In this document: positions 14,706 through 23,682 of the stretch, in pieces
Position numbering within the stretch: the first letter of the stretch is position 1
Layout of the letters: each line of letters begins with the position of its first letter
NCBI GenBank assembly: GCA_017481595.1
Contig: JAFUOY010000025.1
Span: 62,001-126,000 of the forward strand
DNA length: 64,000 nucleotides
Source: Clostridia bacterium
GTDB lineage: Bacteria; Bacillota; Clostridia; Oscillospirales; CAG-272
Direction of reading: 5' to 3'
Position numbers and translations under genes: made by a program
The notes under the pieces: generated by a model
What the model was told of the DNA's origin: nothing
What the model saw: the letters and a program-made list of their open reading frames with translations, nothing else
Database searches by the model: none

Positions 14706-16624
14706 GATGTATTCATCTTGATTTCCACACAAGCCCCGCCATTGACGGTATCGGCTCAAAATTCAATAAAGCAGAATTTACAAAAATGGTTAAGGACGCA
14801 AAAATCGACCTTATGACCGTCTTTGCAAAGTGTCACCACGGATATTGCTATTATCCTACCAAGGTGGGAGAAATGCATCCCGGTCTTAATTTCAACCTTT
14901 TACAGGAGCAGATCGACGCAATTCACGATGCAGGCGCAGAGGCTCCTATCTACATAACCATGGGCTGGAGCAAAAAGGACGCTGACGAGCATCCCGAGTG
15001 GCATCATATTGATTTCTTTAAGAAAACGCCCATATACTTCGGCACAGTTCCCTCAGATGATCTTGATTCTCCCATTTACGACTGTACATGGACAACTCTT
15101 TGTCCCGTTGGTCCCTACAAGCAGCATCTTATCGATATAACGAGAGAGGTTTGTGAGCAGTTTGATACAACTGACGGCGTATTCTACGATATTTGCTTCA
15201 TGAAGGAAGCCTGCGCTTGCGAAAGCTGTAAAGCGGGAATGAAGGAAATGGGTCTTGACCCCGATAACTACGAGGACGCAAAGAAATATTACAGAATAAA
15301 GAGAATAGAGATGATGAAGGAGCTTACGGGCATAGTACACGAGTATACTCCCGACGCCCCCGTATTCTATAACGGCGGAGCAGACCAGAACAGACCCGAA
15401 TATCATCCCTATCAGACTCACTACGAGCTTGAGGACCTTCCCACCGCTTGGGGCGGATACGATCTTATGCCCTTACGCGCAAAATTCTTTGAAAAATACG
15501 GCAAGAAGTTCTGGGGTATGACAGGTAAATTCCATCACGCCTGGGGTGAGTTTGGCGGCTTCAAGAACAAGGACGCCCTTAAGTACGAATGTGCGGATAT
15601 GGTAAGCATTGGCGCATCTATCTCCGTGGGCGACCATTTGCATCCCCTTGGCGCCCTTGACGAAAGCACCTACGCAGTTATAGGACACGCCTTTGATTAC
15701 GTTGAAAAAATAGAGAAGTATTCCGAAAATACCAAGGCTTATACGGATATTGCCATTTGGATGAGCCACGATTACGAAGCGGATATGGGCTGCTCAAAGA
15801 TAATTCAGCTTATGCACCTTGAATTTGACGTTATTGAATCGGGCGACGATATCTCGAAGTATAACTGTATCGTTATTCCCGAGCACGCAAAGCTCAGCTG
15901 CGAGGATAAAAGATCCCTTTCCGAGTTCGTTGCAAGGGGCGGAGCTCTTGTAATGAGCGGAGACAGCGGCTTTAAAGAGGTTGGTATCGATATCAAGGGT
16001 CCCTCAGAATACGATCTTGATTACATTTCCTGTAAGGTAGACGAAATAGTAACTCCCTTCCTTTCCTATACCAAGGCTTACGTTGCCGAGTGTGAGGGAG
16101 AGGTTCTTGCCAAGGTTTATGAGCCTTACTTTAACAGAACCTTCCGTCATTTCTGCGGCCATAAAAATACCCCCTTCAAGCCCGAGGCAGCAGAATATCC
16201 CGCCCTTGTAAAGAACGGCAACGTGCTTTATTTTGCCCATCCCATATTTACCGCTTATAACAAGTCGGGTAACTATGTGCTTGAAAGATACGTAAAGCAG
16301 GCTATTGAAAAGGTATATAACAAGAATGTCGAGTTCAGTTACTATCCCTCCTGCGCCCGCGTAAGAATAAGAAAGAGCGAAAACGATAATTTCTACGCCA
16401 TCCATATGCTTTACGCTCCTCCCGTAAACAGAGGTAACGTTTGCTTGCTCGAGGATTTCCCGCCCCTTTACAATACAGAAATAAGCCTTAAGGTAGGCGA
16501 GGAAATAAAGAGAGTAGTCCTTGTTCCTCAAAATAAGGAAATAAAATTTGAGCAAAAGGACGGCAAGGTGATCTTCAATGTTGAAAAAATGGAGCTTCAT
16601 CAGCTTGTTGTTCTTGAATATTGA
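14702..16624 (+). CDS. glycoside hydrolase, possibly GH151-type alpha-L-fucosidase
   Basis: A 640-residue protein without signal peptide. The N-terminal barrel begins HLDFHTSPAI and FAKCHHGYCYYPTKVGEMHP, then GVFYDICFMKEACACESC with candidate catalytic Asp/Glu. The middle region (EIVTPF, VVMSGD-like IVIPEHAKLSCEDKRSLSEFVARGG) matches the beta-galactosidase trimerisation-type domain, and a beta-sandwich closes it. I recall this layout in GH151 alpha-fucosidases. The nearby fucI agrees, but the fucosidase assignment is inference; the GH29/GH42-like superfamily is the safer statement. A terminator follows. Confidence 0.65.
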   Translation: MRCIHLDFHTSPAIDGIGSKFNKAEFTKMVKDAKIDLMTVFAKCHHGYCYYPTKVGEMHPGLNFNLLQEQIDAIHDAGAEAPIYITMGWSKKDADEHPEWHHIDFFKKTPIYFGTVPSDDLDSPIYDCTWTTLCPVGPYKQHLIDITREVCEQFDTTDGVFYDICFMKEACACESCKAGMKEMGLDPDNYEDAKKYYRIKRIEMMKELTGIVHEYTPDAPVFYNGGADQNRPEYHPYQTHYELEDLPTAWGGYDLMPLRAKFFEKYGKKFWGMTGKFHHAWGEFGGFKNKDALKYECADMVSIGASISVGDHLHPLGALDESTYAVIGHAFDYVEKIEKYSENTKAYTDIAIWMSHDYEADMGCSKIIQLMHLEFDVIESGDDISKYNCIVIPEHAKLSCEDKRSLSEFVARGGALVMSGDSGFKEVGIDIKGPSEYDLDYISCKVDEIVTPFLSYTKAYVAECEGEVLAKVYEPYFNRTFRHFCGHKNTPFKPEAAEYPALVKNGNVLYFAHPIFTAYNKSGNYVLERYVKQAIEKVYNKNVEFSYYPSCARVRIRKSENDNFYAIHMLYAPPVNRGNVCLLEDFPPLYNTEISLKVGEEIKRVVLVPQNKEIKFEQKDGKVIFNVEKMELHQLVVLEY

Positions 16625-16657
16625 GGATAAAACCCACTTTCCACATATTAAATATAT

Positions 16658-16684
16658 AAAAAACGCACGCAAAGTGCGTTTTTT
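16658..16684 (+). terminator. terminator after the glycosidase
   Basis: AAAAAACGCAC, GCAAA loop, GTGCGTTTTTT. Confidence 0.9.
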
Positions 16685-16687
16685 ATA

Positions 16688-16716
16688 TTGAAAAAGGAAA
16701 ATAAATGTGATAGAAT
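16688..16716 (+). promoter_or_regulatory. sigma-A promoter of the Mbeg1-like gene
   Basis: TTGAAA, 17-bp spacer, TAGAAT (16711-16716). Confidence 0.65.
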
Positions 16717-16737
16717 ATTTTGAAGAGGTGAGATTTT

Positions 16738-17907
16738 ATGTCAAATATTCTTGATTATGTAAAGTGGCGCTCCGATATAACCCTTGATATGATGCCGCTT
16801 AATGAGATTGACAGTTTGATTTTCACAGAGCTTTGTTATTTACCCTTTGAGCATCTTATTCCCTCCCTTGGCAGTAAGAAAAAAATAACTCTGTCCGAGG
16901 CGGCAGATAGATTTCTTGATATATATGATGAAAATAAATCCATAGGAGCGATAATTCCGGGTCAATTTATTATAAGACTTCTTCGCTACGTTGGAAAGAC
17001 GCTTCGCTTTTCCGACGTCAAGGTGTGGGGCTATGTAAATGACGTAAGCACCGATACGGAAAAGCAGTTTTCGGCTATGTGCTTCTCCTGGGGCAGAAAT
17101 ACCTTTATCGCCTTCCGCGGTACGGACGATACCCTTATCGGCTGGAAGGAGGATCTTAATATGGCTTTGTACACTCCCATCCCCGCGCAAACGGACGGAG
17201 TAAATTATGCAGAGCGTATTGCCACCCTTACAAAGGATAAGCTCTATATCGGCGGCCATTCCAAGGGCGGTAACGTTGCGGTATATACTGCTCTTAATAT
17301 GCAGCCGAAATATAAAAAGCGCTTGGTTGCCGTATACAATTTCGACGGTCCCGGTTTTACAAATGAATATCTTGACAGCGCATCCGACCCCGGCGTAGAG
17401 AATAGGATCTATAATTTCCTGCCCTCAGGCTCGGTTATAGGCCGTATCTTTGACAGCGTTGGCGAGGTAACCGTGGTCAAAAGCTACAGTAAGGGTATTC
17501 AGCAGCACGACGCCTTTTCCTGGTGCGTTATGGGTACTGAATTTGTCGGAGCAAAAAAATTCGACAAAAACAGTGATGAATTTCACGATCTGTTAAAATC
17601 CTGGGTATACAATATGCCAAAGGAGGACAGGCATAAGTTCGTAGAAGCCTTTTACAGAATAGTTACGTCTACAAACGCGTCCACTCTTTCCGACATCCTT
17701 GTTACAAAGATGAAATTTGCAATGGGCATCATTTCCGCAAGCGGAGAGGACAAAAAAGTGGTGTTTGAGGGAATAAAACAGCTTATAAAGGAAAAAAATG
17801 CAATTAAAGACCCACAAAAGGTAAAGCTTCATATATTCAAAGATAAATATGACGATACCCCGATGGAATCCGCGTTTTTTTTAACGGGCAAAAAGAAAAA
17901 TAAATAA
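16738..17907 (+). CDS. Mbeg1-like (DUF2974) lipase-fold protein
   Basis: A 389-residue protein. The central FIAFRGTDDTLIGWKEDLNM is the oxyanion/strand motif of class-3-lipase-like proteins, and YIGGHSKGGNVAVY is the nucleophile elbow with Ser. NFDGPGF follows. These are hallmarks of the DUF2974/Mbeg1-like family, which is common in Firmicutes with unproven substrates. There is no signal peptide. GAGGTGAG precedes the ATG. The gene appears monocistronic or leads into the MutS-like gene 40 bp downstream. Confidence 0.85.
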   Translation: MSNILDYVKWRSDITLDMMPLNEIDSLIFTELCYLPFEHLIPSLGSKKKITLSEAADRFLDIYDENKSIGAIIPGQFIIRLLRYVGKTLRFSDVKVWGYVNDVSTDTEKQFSAMCFSWGRNTFIAFRGTDDTLIGWKEDLNMALYTPIPAQTDGVNYAERIATLTKDKLYIGGHSKGGNVAVYTALNMQPKYKKRLVAVYNFDGPGFTNEYLDSASDPGVENRIYNFLPSGSVIGRIFDSVGEVTVVKSYSKGIQQHDAFSWCVMGTEFVGAKKFDKNSDEFHDLLKSWVYNMPKEDRHKFVEAFYRIVTSTNASTLSDILVTKMKFAMGIISASGEDKKVVFEGIKQLIKEKNAIKDPQKVKLHIFKDKYDDTPMESAFFLTGKKKNK

Positions 17908-17947
17908 ATCTTTATGACGTTCATAGAGGTAGAATAGAGGATACAAT

Positions 17948-19555
17948 ATGCAGAATTTGGAAATCAGTCTTTTATATCCCGATCTTGACTCCTTAAATAA
18001 GGGAGTTGACGGTGAGGACAGAGCTTATATACCTATGGAGGTATTGGACGAGCTTCAGCTTACTGAGATCATTGATCTTAAGGCAGGCAGACTCTGTGAC
18101 TTTTTCACTAAGGATATAAAGGTTATAGAATACAGACAAAGAGTTTTTGAGGATATGATAGAAAATCCGGAGCTTTGCGATCTTTTTGAAAAGGTAAGCC
18201 CCATTCTTCTCGATATTTCCGAAATAAGACGTCTTTCCCAGGATACTGAGGCATCTGAGGGATATTTGTACAGTATAACCGAAATAGAGCTTTATATTTC
18301 CGCAATGGAGCTTCTTTCTGAGGGACTTTATCCTATGATGGGTAAGTTCAAGAGTAAGGCTCTTATTACCCTCGCGGAAAGAATAAAGGAGCTTACGGAA
18401 AGCGACTATTACAAGGACCTTAACGTAAAGCTTAAGGAGCTTACAACACGTATCAGCGAGGTTAAAAGCGTTACCATAGGCGTAAACCTAAACTCTCAGT
18501 TAAGACCCGAAAATGCAGGTGTTTTAAGCGTTAATAACGAAAAATTCAAGTCAGGTGAGCTTCTTGAAAAGATCCTCCGTCTTGACTTCAGATCAAATGA
18601 GTATACCTGTATTGCATCCCTTATTCCTTTCAAGAAGGGACAGTCCGATAACCAGCAGACTGCGTTGACAAACGCCTTCAATTCCGCTCTTGCAAACGTA
18701 TTCAAGACCTCTATGCGCTCCTGGAAGAGAGTAATACAGACCTACGTTCTTGAAAATGCGGATTTCCTCATTAAGCTCCTTCCCGAAATGGAGTTTATCG
18801 TAAGAGGAACTGAGCTTATAAATAAGTTCAAGAATTCTGAAAACAGCTATTGCTTCCCCGAAATGCGACCTATGGAAGAAAAGGTATTTGATACTGTGGG
18901 TATATATAACCCCGTTGTCGCAGCCAAGGTTGACGGCAAAATGGTAACCAACGATTTCTCATTTGATGAAAACGGTAGATTCTTCGTTCTTTCAGGTCCT
19001 AACAGAGGCGGTAAGTCAGTTATTACCTGCTCAGTAGGTCACACCTTCGCCCTTGCTCAGCTCGGTCTTGCTGTAAGCGCTGAGAAGGCGGTAATAAGCC
19101 CGGTTGACGCTATCTTTACTCATTTCCCCACAGGCTCCGAGGATACGATCGATAAGGGCCGTCTTGGTGAGGAATGTGCAAGACTTGATGAAATATTCGG
19201 TAAGGTAACGGAAAACAGCCTTGTGCTTCTTGATGAATCCTTGTCATCCACAGGCTCCTTTGAGGGCTCTTATATCGCCTCCGAGGTTCTTTGCGGATTT
19301 TCAATGGTTGGCTGCCGCGGTATCTTCTCAACCCACCTGCACGAGCTTGCCGCTATGATCGACGGTATAAACGAAAAATGTACTGCCGACGGCGGAGCAA
19401 GGATAGATACTCTCGTTGCGGGAATGAACAACGGACAGAGAAGCTTTAAGATCACCCGTGCAAAACCCGACGGAAAGAGCCACGCAAGAGACATTGCAAA
19501 CAAGTACGGCATATCTCTTGAGCATATTTTGAAAAAAATTCAAAAAAATAGTTAA
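17948..19555 (+). CDS. MutS-like DNA-binding ATPase (MutS-related, non-canonical)
   Basis: A 535-residue protein carrying the MutS core and ATPase domains only. The Walker A GPNRGGKS is near residue 350, Walker B LVLLDE near 425, then SLSSTGSFEG and THLHEL. The N-terminal mismatch-recognition domain I (with F-x-E) is missing, as is the Smr domain of MutS2. It therefore belongs to the MutS-related group of unclear role rather than to mismatch repair proper. EGSYIASEVLCGF is the dimer-interface helix. No partner mutL is nearby. Confidence 0.85.
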   Translation: MQNLEISLLYPDLDSLNKGVDGEDRAYIPMEVLDELQLTEIIDLKAGRLCDFFTKDIKVIEYRQRVFEDMIENPELCDLFEKVSPILLDISEIRRLSQDTEASEGYLYSITEIELYISAMELLSEGLYPMMGKFKSKALITLAERIKELTESDYYKDLNVKLKELTTRISEVKSVTIGVNLNSQLRPENAGVLSVNNEKFKSGELLEKILRLDFRSNEYTCIASLIPFKKGQSDNQQTALTNAFNSALANVFKTSMRSWKRVIQTYVLENADFLIKLLPEMEFIVRGTELINKFKNSENSYCFPEMRPMEEKVFDTVGIYNPVVAAKVDGKMVTNDFSFDENGRFFVLSGPNRGGKSVITCSVGHTFALAQLGLAVSAEKAVISPVDAIFTHFPTGSEDTIDKGRLGEECARLDEIFGKVTENSLVLLDESLSSTGSFEGSYIASEVLCGFSMVGCRGIFSTHLHELAAMIDGINEKCTADGGARIDTLVAGMNNGQRSFKITRAKPDGKSHARDIANKYGISLEHILKKIQKNS

Positions 19556-19573
19556 AAATTTTTCATTTTACTA

Positions 19574-19602
19574 TTGCAATTAAAAAAATACTGTGCTATA
19601 AT
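19574..19602 (+). promoter_or_regulatory. sigma-A promoter of rpmB
   Basis: TTGCAA, 17-bp spacer, TATAAT (19597-19602). Confidence 0.8.
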
Positions 19603-19655
19603 ACAAGACGTGAATTTTTAGTAGACCGATTTCTACTTTAATGGAGGTGTAAGAA

Positions 19656-19841
19656 ATGGCTAAATGTGATGTATGCGGCAAGGGCGTAACTTTCGGACAT
19701 AACGTGTCCCACTCTAACCGTAAAACAAACAGAGTTTGGAAACCTAACATCAGAAGAGTAAAGGCTGTTGTTGACGGTACAAATAAGACAGTTTATGTAT
19801 GTTCCCGTTGCCTTCGTTCAGGCAAGGTTACTCGTGCCTAA
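19656..19841 (+). CDS. rpmB: 50S ribosomal protein L28
   Basis: A 61-residue basic protein of the large subunit. It opens MAKCDVCGKGVTFGHNVSHS with a zinc-binding CxxC, and the second CxxC (VCSRCLRSG) is present, so this is the zinc-containing C+ paralog form. GGAGGTG lies before the ATG. It is bounded by its own promoter and a strong terminator, so it is expressed alone. Confidence 0.97.
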   Translation: MAKCDVCGKGVTFGHNVSHSNRKTNRVWKPNIRRVKAVVDGTNKTVYVCSRCLRSGKVTRA

Positions 19842-19857
19842 CTGATTAAATGAAATC

Positions 19858-19885
19858 AAAAGACCGTTTTTACGGTCTTTTTTTC
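19858..19885 (+). terminator. terminator of rpmB
   Basis: AAAAGACCGT, TTTT, ACGGTCTTTTTTT. Confidence 0.92.
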
Positions 19886-19910
19886 ACTTTATTTTTAATA
19901 GGAGGAAAAT

Positions 19911-20609
19911 ATGAAGGCTTTTATGAATTACGCCCTTTGCGACGCTTTTGAAAGGGCTACGGGGATAAAGGCGTTACCACTTAAGCCCTATAGTAGGCTT
20001 GATACGCCCGTATGCGCCCACGCGGATATGCTTCTTTGCGTTATTGATAACAGGCTTTTTTGCTATTCCGATTATTATTTTGAAAATAAAGCAATTTTTG
20101 ACGAGGCTGAAAAAATCGGATATAAAATTATAAAATGCGCTCCTCCCATCTCAAGTAAATATCCTCACGATATTGGACTTAACGTGGTGGTTATGGGTAA
20201 AAAAATATTCGGTAACGTAAAATATATGTGCAAGGAAATTGTGGATTACTGTGAGGAAAGCGGATACGAGCTTATAAACGTAAGGCAGGGATATGCTGCC
20301 TGCTCAACTCTTGTTCTTAACGAAAAAAACGTCGTTACTGGGGATATCTCCATTAAAAATTCAATGGAAAAAGAGGGTATTTCCGTCCTTCTTACAGACG
20401 ATAAAAATATCGTTTTGACGGGGTACGATCACGGCTTTATAGGCGGCTCAACAGGAGTTATTGATGGCAAAATTCTGGTCCTTGGAGAGGCAGAAAAGCT
20501 TGTTGATTACGCAAAAATCAGGGATCTTGCCGACACCCTCAAAATGGATATTTTTTCAATTTTGTCGGGGGATGTGGTTGATTTTGGTGGAATCAAGGTC
20601 ATAAAATAA
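19911..20609 (+). CDS. DUF6873 family protein (GME-fold)
   Basis: A 232-residue soluble protein. The repeated beta-beta-alpha pattern (HADMLLCVIDNRLFC, NVRQGYAACSTLVLNEKNVVTGD, FIGGSTGVIDGKILVLGE) resembles the guanidino-modifying-enzyme-like fold. H-x-D and C-S positions recall amidinotransferase/arginine-deiminase catalytic sites. The activity is not established; I match it by memory to DUF6873, common in Clostridia. GGAGG lies before the ATG and a terminator follows at once. Confidence 0.75.
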   Translation: MKAFMNYALCDAFERATGIKALPLKPYSRLDTPVCAHADMLLCVIDNRLFCYSDYYFENKAIFDEAEKIGYKIIKCAPPISSKYPHDIGLNVVVMGKKIFGNVKYMCKEIVDYCEESGYELINVRQGYAACSTLVLNEKNVVTGDISIKNSMEKEGISVLLTDDKNIVLTGYDHGFIGGSTGVIDGKILVLGEAEKLVDYAKIRDLADTLKMDIFSILSGDVVDFGGIKVIK

Positions 20610-20611
20610 CT

Positions 20612-20641
20612 AAAAAATCGCTTGAAAAGGCGATTTTTTTT
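20612..20641 (+). terminator. terminator of the DUF6873 gene
   Basis: AAAAAATCGC, then a short loop, GGCGATTTTTTTT. Confidence 0.85.
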
Positions 20642-20692
20642 ATTTTTTTGTGAAAAAAACCTGATTTATATTAAAAAGTTGGGAAAAAGCTA

Positions 20693-20721
20693 TTGCCAAA
20701 GTAAAAAAGCTGTGTTATAAT
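20693..20721 (+). promoter_or_regulatory. sigma-A promoter of the cdaA operon
   Basis: TTGCCA, 17-bp spacer, TATAAT (20716-20721). Confidence 0.8.
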
Positions 20722-20796
20722 TCTTGTATATTATATGCGCGCACCCTTGTGCGTTGCTTTAAATCTTTTATTATTTTGTGGATAGGAGCTGCAGGT

Positions 20797-21645
20797 ATGG
20801 TTTGGGATTTCATAGTTCATTTCTTTTCACTGTTTAAATTGATAACCGTATTTGACGTTATAGATATAATTTGTCTTTCGGGAGTATTGTTTGTTATTTA
20901 CCTTTTCGTAAAGGAGCGCAGAGCAGGTAAGCTTGCCCTCGGCGTTGCTTTCGTGTTTATAATTCTCGTCTTTTGTGAGCTTTTATCGCTCAACGCCATG
21001 AAGTTTTTGCTTTCCCACGTAATAGACGTTGGTCTCGTGCTTATCGTTGTTATTTTCCAGCCTGAAATTCGTTCGGGTCTTGAAAAGATCGGTGATAGCT
21101 CTCTTAAGGGTATCAAGGTTATTGGTGAGCAGAAAAACTCTACTCATACCATCGCGATGATAGATGAGATCTCAAACGCTATATTTGAGCTTGCTAAATC
21201 AAAAACAGGCGCGCTTATAGTTTTTGAAAGAAATACCAAGCTTGGTGACCTTATTCTTACGGGTACGGTTATCAACGCGCAGGTAAGCTCATACCTTTTG
21301 AGAAACATCTTCTTTGATAAGGCTCCGCTTCACGACGGCGCGGTTATCATTCGTGACAACAGAATTTACTCTGCGGGCTGCTTGCTCCCCTTGTCCATCA
21401 ACTCCGATATTATCAAGGACCTTGGCACAAGACACAGGGCTGCCATCGGCGCAAGTGAAAACAGCGACTGTATTGCGGTAGTTGTTTCTGAGGAAACGGG
21501 TATAGTTTCCATAGCTCACGAGGGACATATTTACAGAAACTTTACAAGAGCTACTATGAAAAAGAAGCTCGAGGAATATCTTGTACACACCGCTTCCCAG
21601 TCAAAGGACAAAAACGGTGCAAGAATCAGGATGAAGCACAAATAA
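20797..21645 (+). CDS. cdaA: diadenylate cyclase, membrane-bound CdaA type
   Basis: Makes cyclic di-AMP from two ATP. The 282 residues have three N-terminal membrane helices (to about residue 80) and then the DAC domain with DGA (about 180-182) and RHR (about 212-214), both intact. The start is at 20797 because AGGAG lies 8 bp before it; an in-frame GTG at 20749 lacks a site. It is followed 9 bp later by its usual partner, a YbbR/CdaR protein. The gene heads a long overlapping run that includes recJ and relA, linking two nucleotide second messengers on one likely transcript. Confidence 0.96.
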   Translation: MVWDFIVHFFSLFKLITVFDVIDIICLSGVLFVIYLFVKERRAGKLALGVAFVFIILVFCELLSLNAMKFLLSHVIDVGLVLIVVIFQPEIRSGLEKIGDSSLKGIKVIGEQKNSTHTIAMIDEISNAIFELAKSKTGALIVFERNTKLGDLILTGTVINAQVSSYLLRNIFFDKAPLHDGAVIIRDNRIYSAGCLLPLSINSDIIKDLGTRHRAAIGASENSDCIAVVVSEETGIVSIAHEGHIYRNFTRATMKKKLEEYLVHTASQSKDKNGARIRMKHK

Positions 21646-21654
21646 GGAGATATT

Positions 21655-22107
21655 ATGGATAAGTTTTCAAGAACCACTGAAATAGATACGACAGGTGTTC
21701 TTAATGCCATAGAGCAGGATGCCCCCAAAAAAAGCAGAACGGGCAATATTATAGCGTTTGTTTTATGCGTTCTTGCGGCAATTGTTATATGGCTCTACGT
21801 AATGGATACCGATGCCGAGATAATTGAAAATGAATATCTGGATGTTCCCGTCGTTGTTGAGGACTGTGGATACGATGTTGAGGTCAAAACCCCGGTGGAC
21901 ATTGTTATAAAGGGTACAAAGGGCGAGCTTGTAGATATCAAGAGATCGGAAATTAAGATCGTTGTAGAAAGCGAAAGAATACAGGAAAAGGCTGCCTACG
22001 GCGCAATGCTTACACAGGTGCCGATCACTTACTACATTGACGGCGGCGCTGACGTTGACATTATCCCCTCCGTTTACAACGTTCTTGTACAGATAACAAA
22101 CAGATGA
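21655..22107 (+). CDS. CdaR/YbbR-like regulator, short single-repeat form
   Basis: A 150-residue protein. A cytoplasmic N-terminus leads to one transmembrane helix (NIIAFVLCVLAAIVIWLYV, about residues 32-50), then a single extracytoplasmic YbbR repeat (VPVVVEDCGYDVEV...VDIVIKGTKGEL). The Bacillus CdaR carries several repeats, so this one is minimal. By family it binds and modulates CdaA. The stop overlaps the next start by 4 bp. Confidence 0.85.
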   Translation: MDKFSRTTEIDTTGVLNAIEQDAPKKSRTGNIIAFVLCVLAAIVIWLYVMDTDAEIIENEYLDVPVVVEDCGYDVEVKTPVDIVIKGTKGELVDIKRSEIKIVVESERIQEKAAYGAMLTQVPITYYIDGGADVDIIPSVYNVLVQITNR

Positions 22108-23678
22108 GATTACTTATTGAACAAATAAAGGTCGGTCTCGAAGCTACCGACGCTGATATTTTTAACATTGCAAAGGTGCGTTTAAATAATACACGCACCT
22201 TTTCAATTCCGCACAGACTTTTTATTTATAAAAGGTCCGTTGACGCAAGAAAAAAGGACGATATAAAGATAGTTTGTACCGTTTGCGCAGAGGCAGAGCC
22301 TAAAAGCGGCAGTATAGATAAGGACTATCTTTTGACGAAGGGTATTAAGCCCCTTTGCGAGGATCAATTTGAAATAAAGGTGGGACCTGCGCCTGCAGTT
22401 CCTCCCGTAGTAGTGGGATTCGGTCCTGCAGGTATGTTTTGCGCCTTGATCCTTGCCCGCGCGGGATATAAGCCCGTTGTAATTGAGCGCGGCTCCGATA
22501 TTGACAGCCGCGTTAAGGACGTGGAGGGCTTTTATCTGACCAAAAAGCTGGATACCGATTCCAATATTCAATTCGGAGCAGGCGGGGCAGGTACGTTTTC
22601 CGACGGTAAGCTTACCACGAGAATAAACGATGCAAATTGCTCCTTTGTGTTAAAAACATTTTTTGAGCACGGCGCACCCGAGGATATTATGTACAAGGCA
22701 AAGCCACATATCGGTACGGATAAGCTGCGCGGAGTTGTAAAAAGTATAGATAGAGAAATTCGTTCCCTCGGCGGAAGCATTATGTATAATACCAAGCTTT
22801 TGTCCTTTGAAAACGGTGTTGCCCACACCACGAAGGGTGATATTGCTTATTCCGATATAATTCTTGCCATCGGACATAGCGCAAGGGATACCTATAAATA
22901 CCTTATGGGAAAGGGCTTTGCAATAGAGCCCAAGGCTTTTTCCGTGGGTGTAAGAGTTGAGCATTTGCAGAGTGATATAAACGAAGCAATGTACGGAAAA
23001 TTCGCAAATGACGATAGGCTTGGCAGCGCTGACTACAACATATCCCACCGTAAGGACGGCAAGGGAGTTTACTCCTTCTGTATGTGTCCCGGCGGAACTG
23101 TAGTAGCGGGAGCAAGTGAAGAGGGCGGAGTAGTTGTAAACGGAATGAGCACCTATGCAAGAAACGGCAGAAACGCCAATTCCGCAATATGCGTTCAGGT
23201 CGATAAAGAGGACTACGGAAATGATGCTGCCCGCGCAATAGAATTTCAAAGAGAGCTTGAAAGAAAATCGTATATTTCAGCAGGAGCTGATTATTCTGCC
23301 CCCGTTCAGACTCTAGGGGATTTTTACGAGGGGAAAGCAAATACAGAACCAAAAAGAATTATGCCGACTTATATGGACGGCAACGTTAAGGTGTGCGATA
23401 TAAACACGATTTTGCCAAAATTCGTATGTGACTATTTAAAGATAGGCTTTATGGAATTCGGTAAAAAAATCAAAGGATTTAATTCGAGCGACGTACCGAT
23501 AACGGGGGTAGAGACCCGAACGTCTGCGCCGCTGAGAATTTTAAGGGATTCAGACCGATACAGTGCGTTTATGCATCCAAACGTATACCCCTGCGGAGAA
23601 GGAGCAGGTTATGCGGGCGGAATTATGAGTGCTGCGGTTGACGGTGTCAATGTTGCATTGGCAATATTAAACAAATGA
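22104..23678 (+). CDS. FAD-dependent dehydrogenase-like protein (COG2509 type)
   Basis: A 524-residue flavoprotein. A basic N-terminal domain of about 90 residues precedes the dinucleotide-binding VVVGFGPAGMFCALILARAG and PVVIERG. NIQFGAGGAGTFSDGKL and the C-terminal YPCGEGAGYAGGIMSAAVDG are family hallmarks. The reaction is uncharacterised; the fold is that of Rossmann oxidoreductases. It overlaps the YbbR gene by 4 bp and is followed 4 bp later by recJ. Confidence 0.85.
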   Translation: MRLLIEQIKVGLEATDADIFNIAKVRLNNTRTFSIPHRLFIYKRSVDARKKDDIKIVCTVCAEAEPKSGSIDKDYLLTKGIKPLCEDQFEIKVGPAPAVPPVVVGFGPAGMFCALILARAGYKPVVIERGSDIDSRVKDVEGFYLTKKLDTDSNIQFGAGGAGTFSDGKLTTRINDANCSFVLKTFFEHGAPEDIMYKAKPHIGTDKLRGVVKSIDREIRSLGGSIMYNTKLLSFENGVAHTTKGDIAYSDIILAIGHSARDTYKYLMGKGFAIEPKAFSVGVRVEHLQSDINEAMYGKFANDDRLGSADYNISHRKDGKGVYSFCMCPGGTVVAGASEEGGVVVNGMSTYARNGRNANSAICVQVDKEDYGNDAARAIEFQRELERKSYISAGADYSAPVQTLGDFYEGKANTEPKRIMPTYMDGNVKVCDINTILPKFVCDYLKIGFMEFGKKIKGFNSSDVPITGVETRTSAPLRILRDSDRYSAFMHPNVYPCGEGAGYAGGIMSAAVDGVNVALAILNK

Positions 23679-23682
23679 GGTT

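Noticed and set aside
22650..23249. 199-codon reverse frame opposite the FAD protein
   Set aside because: Shadow of a recognised flavoprotein with no independent signals.
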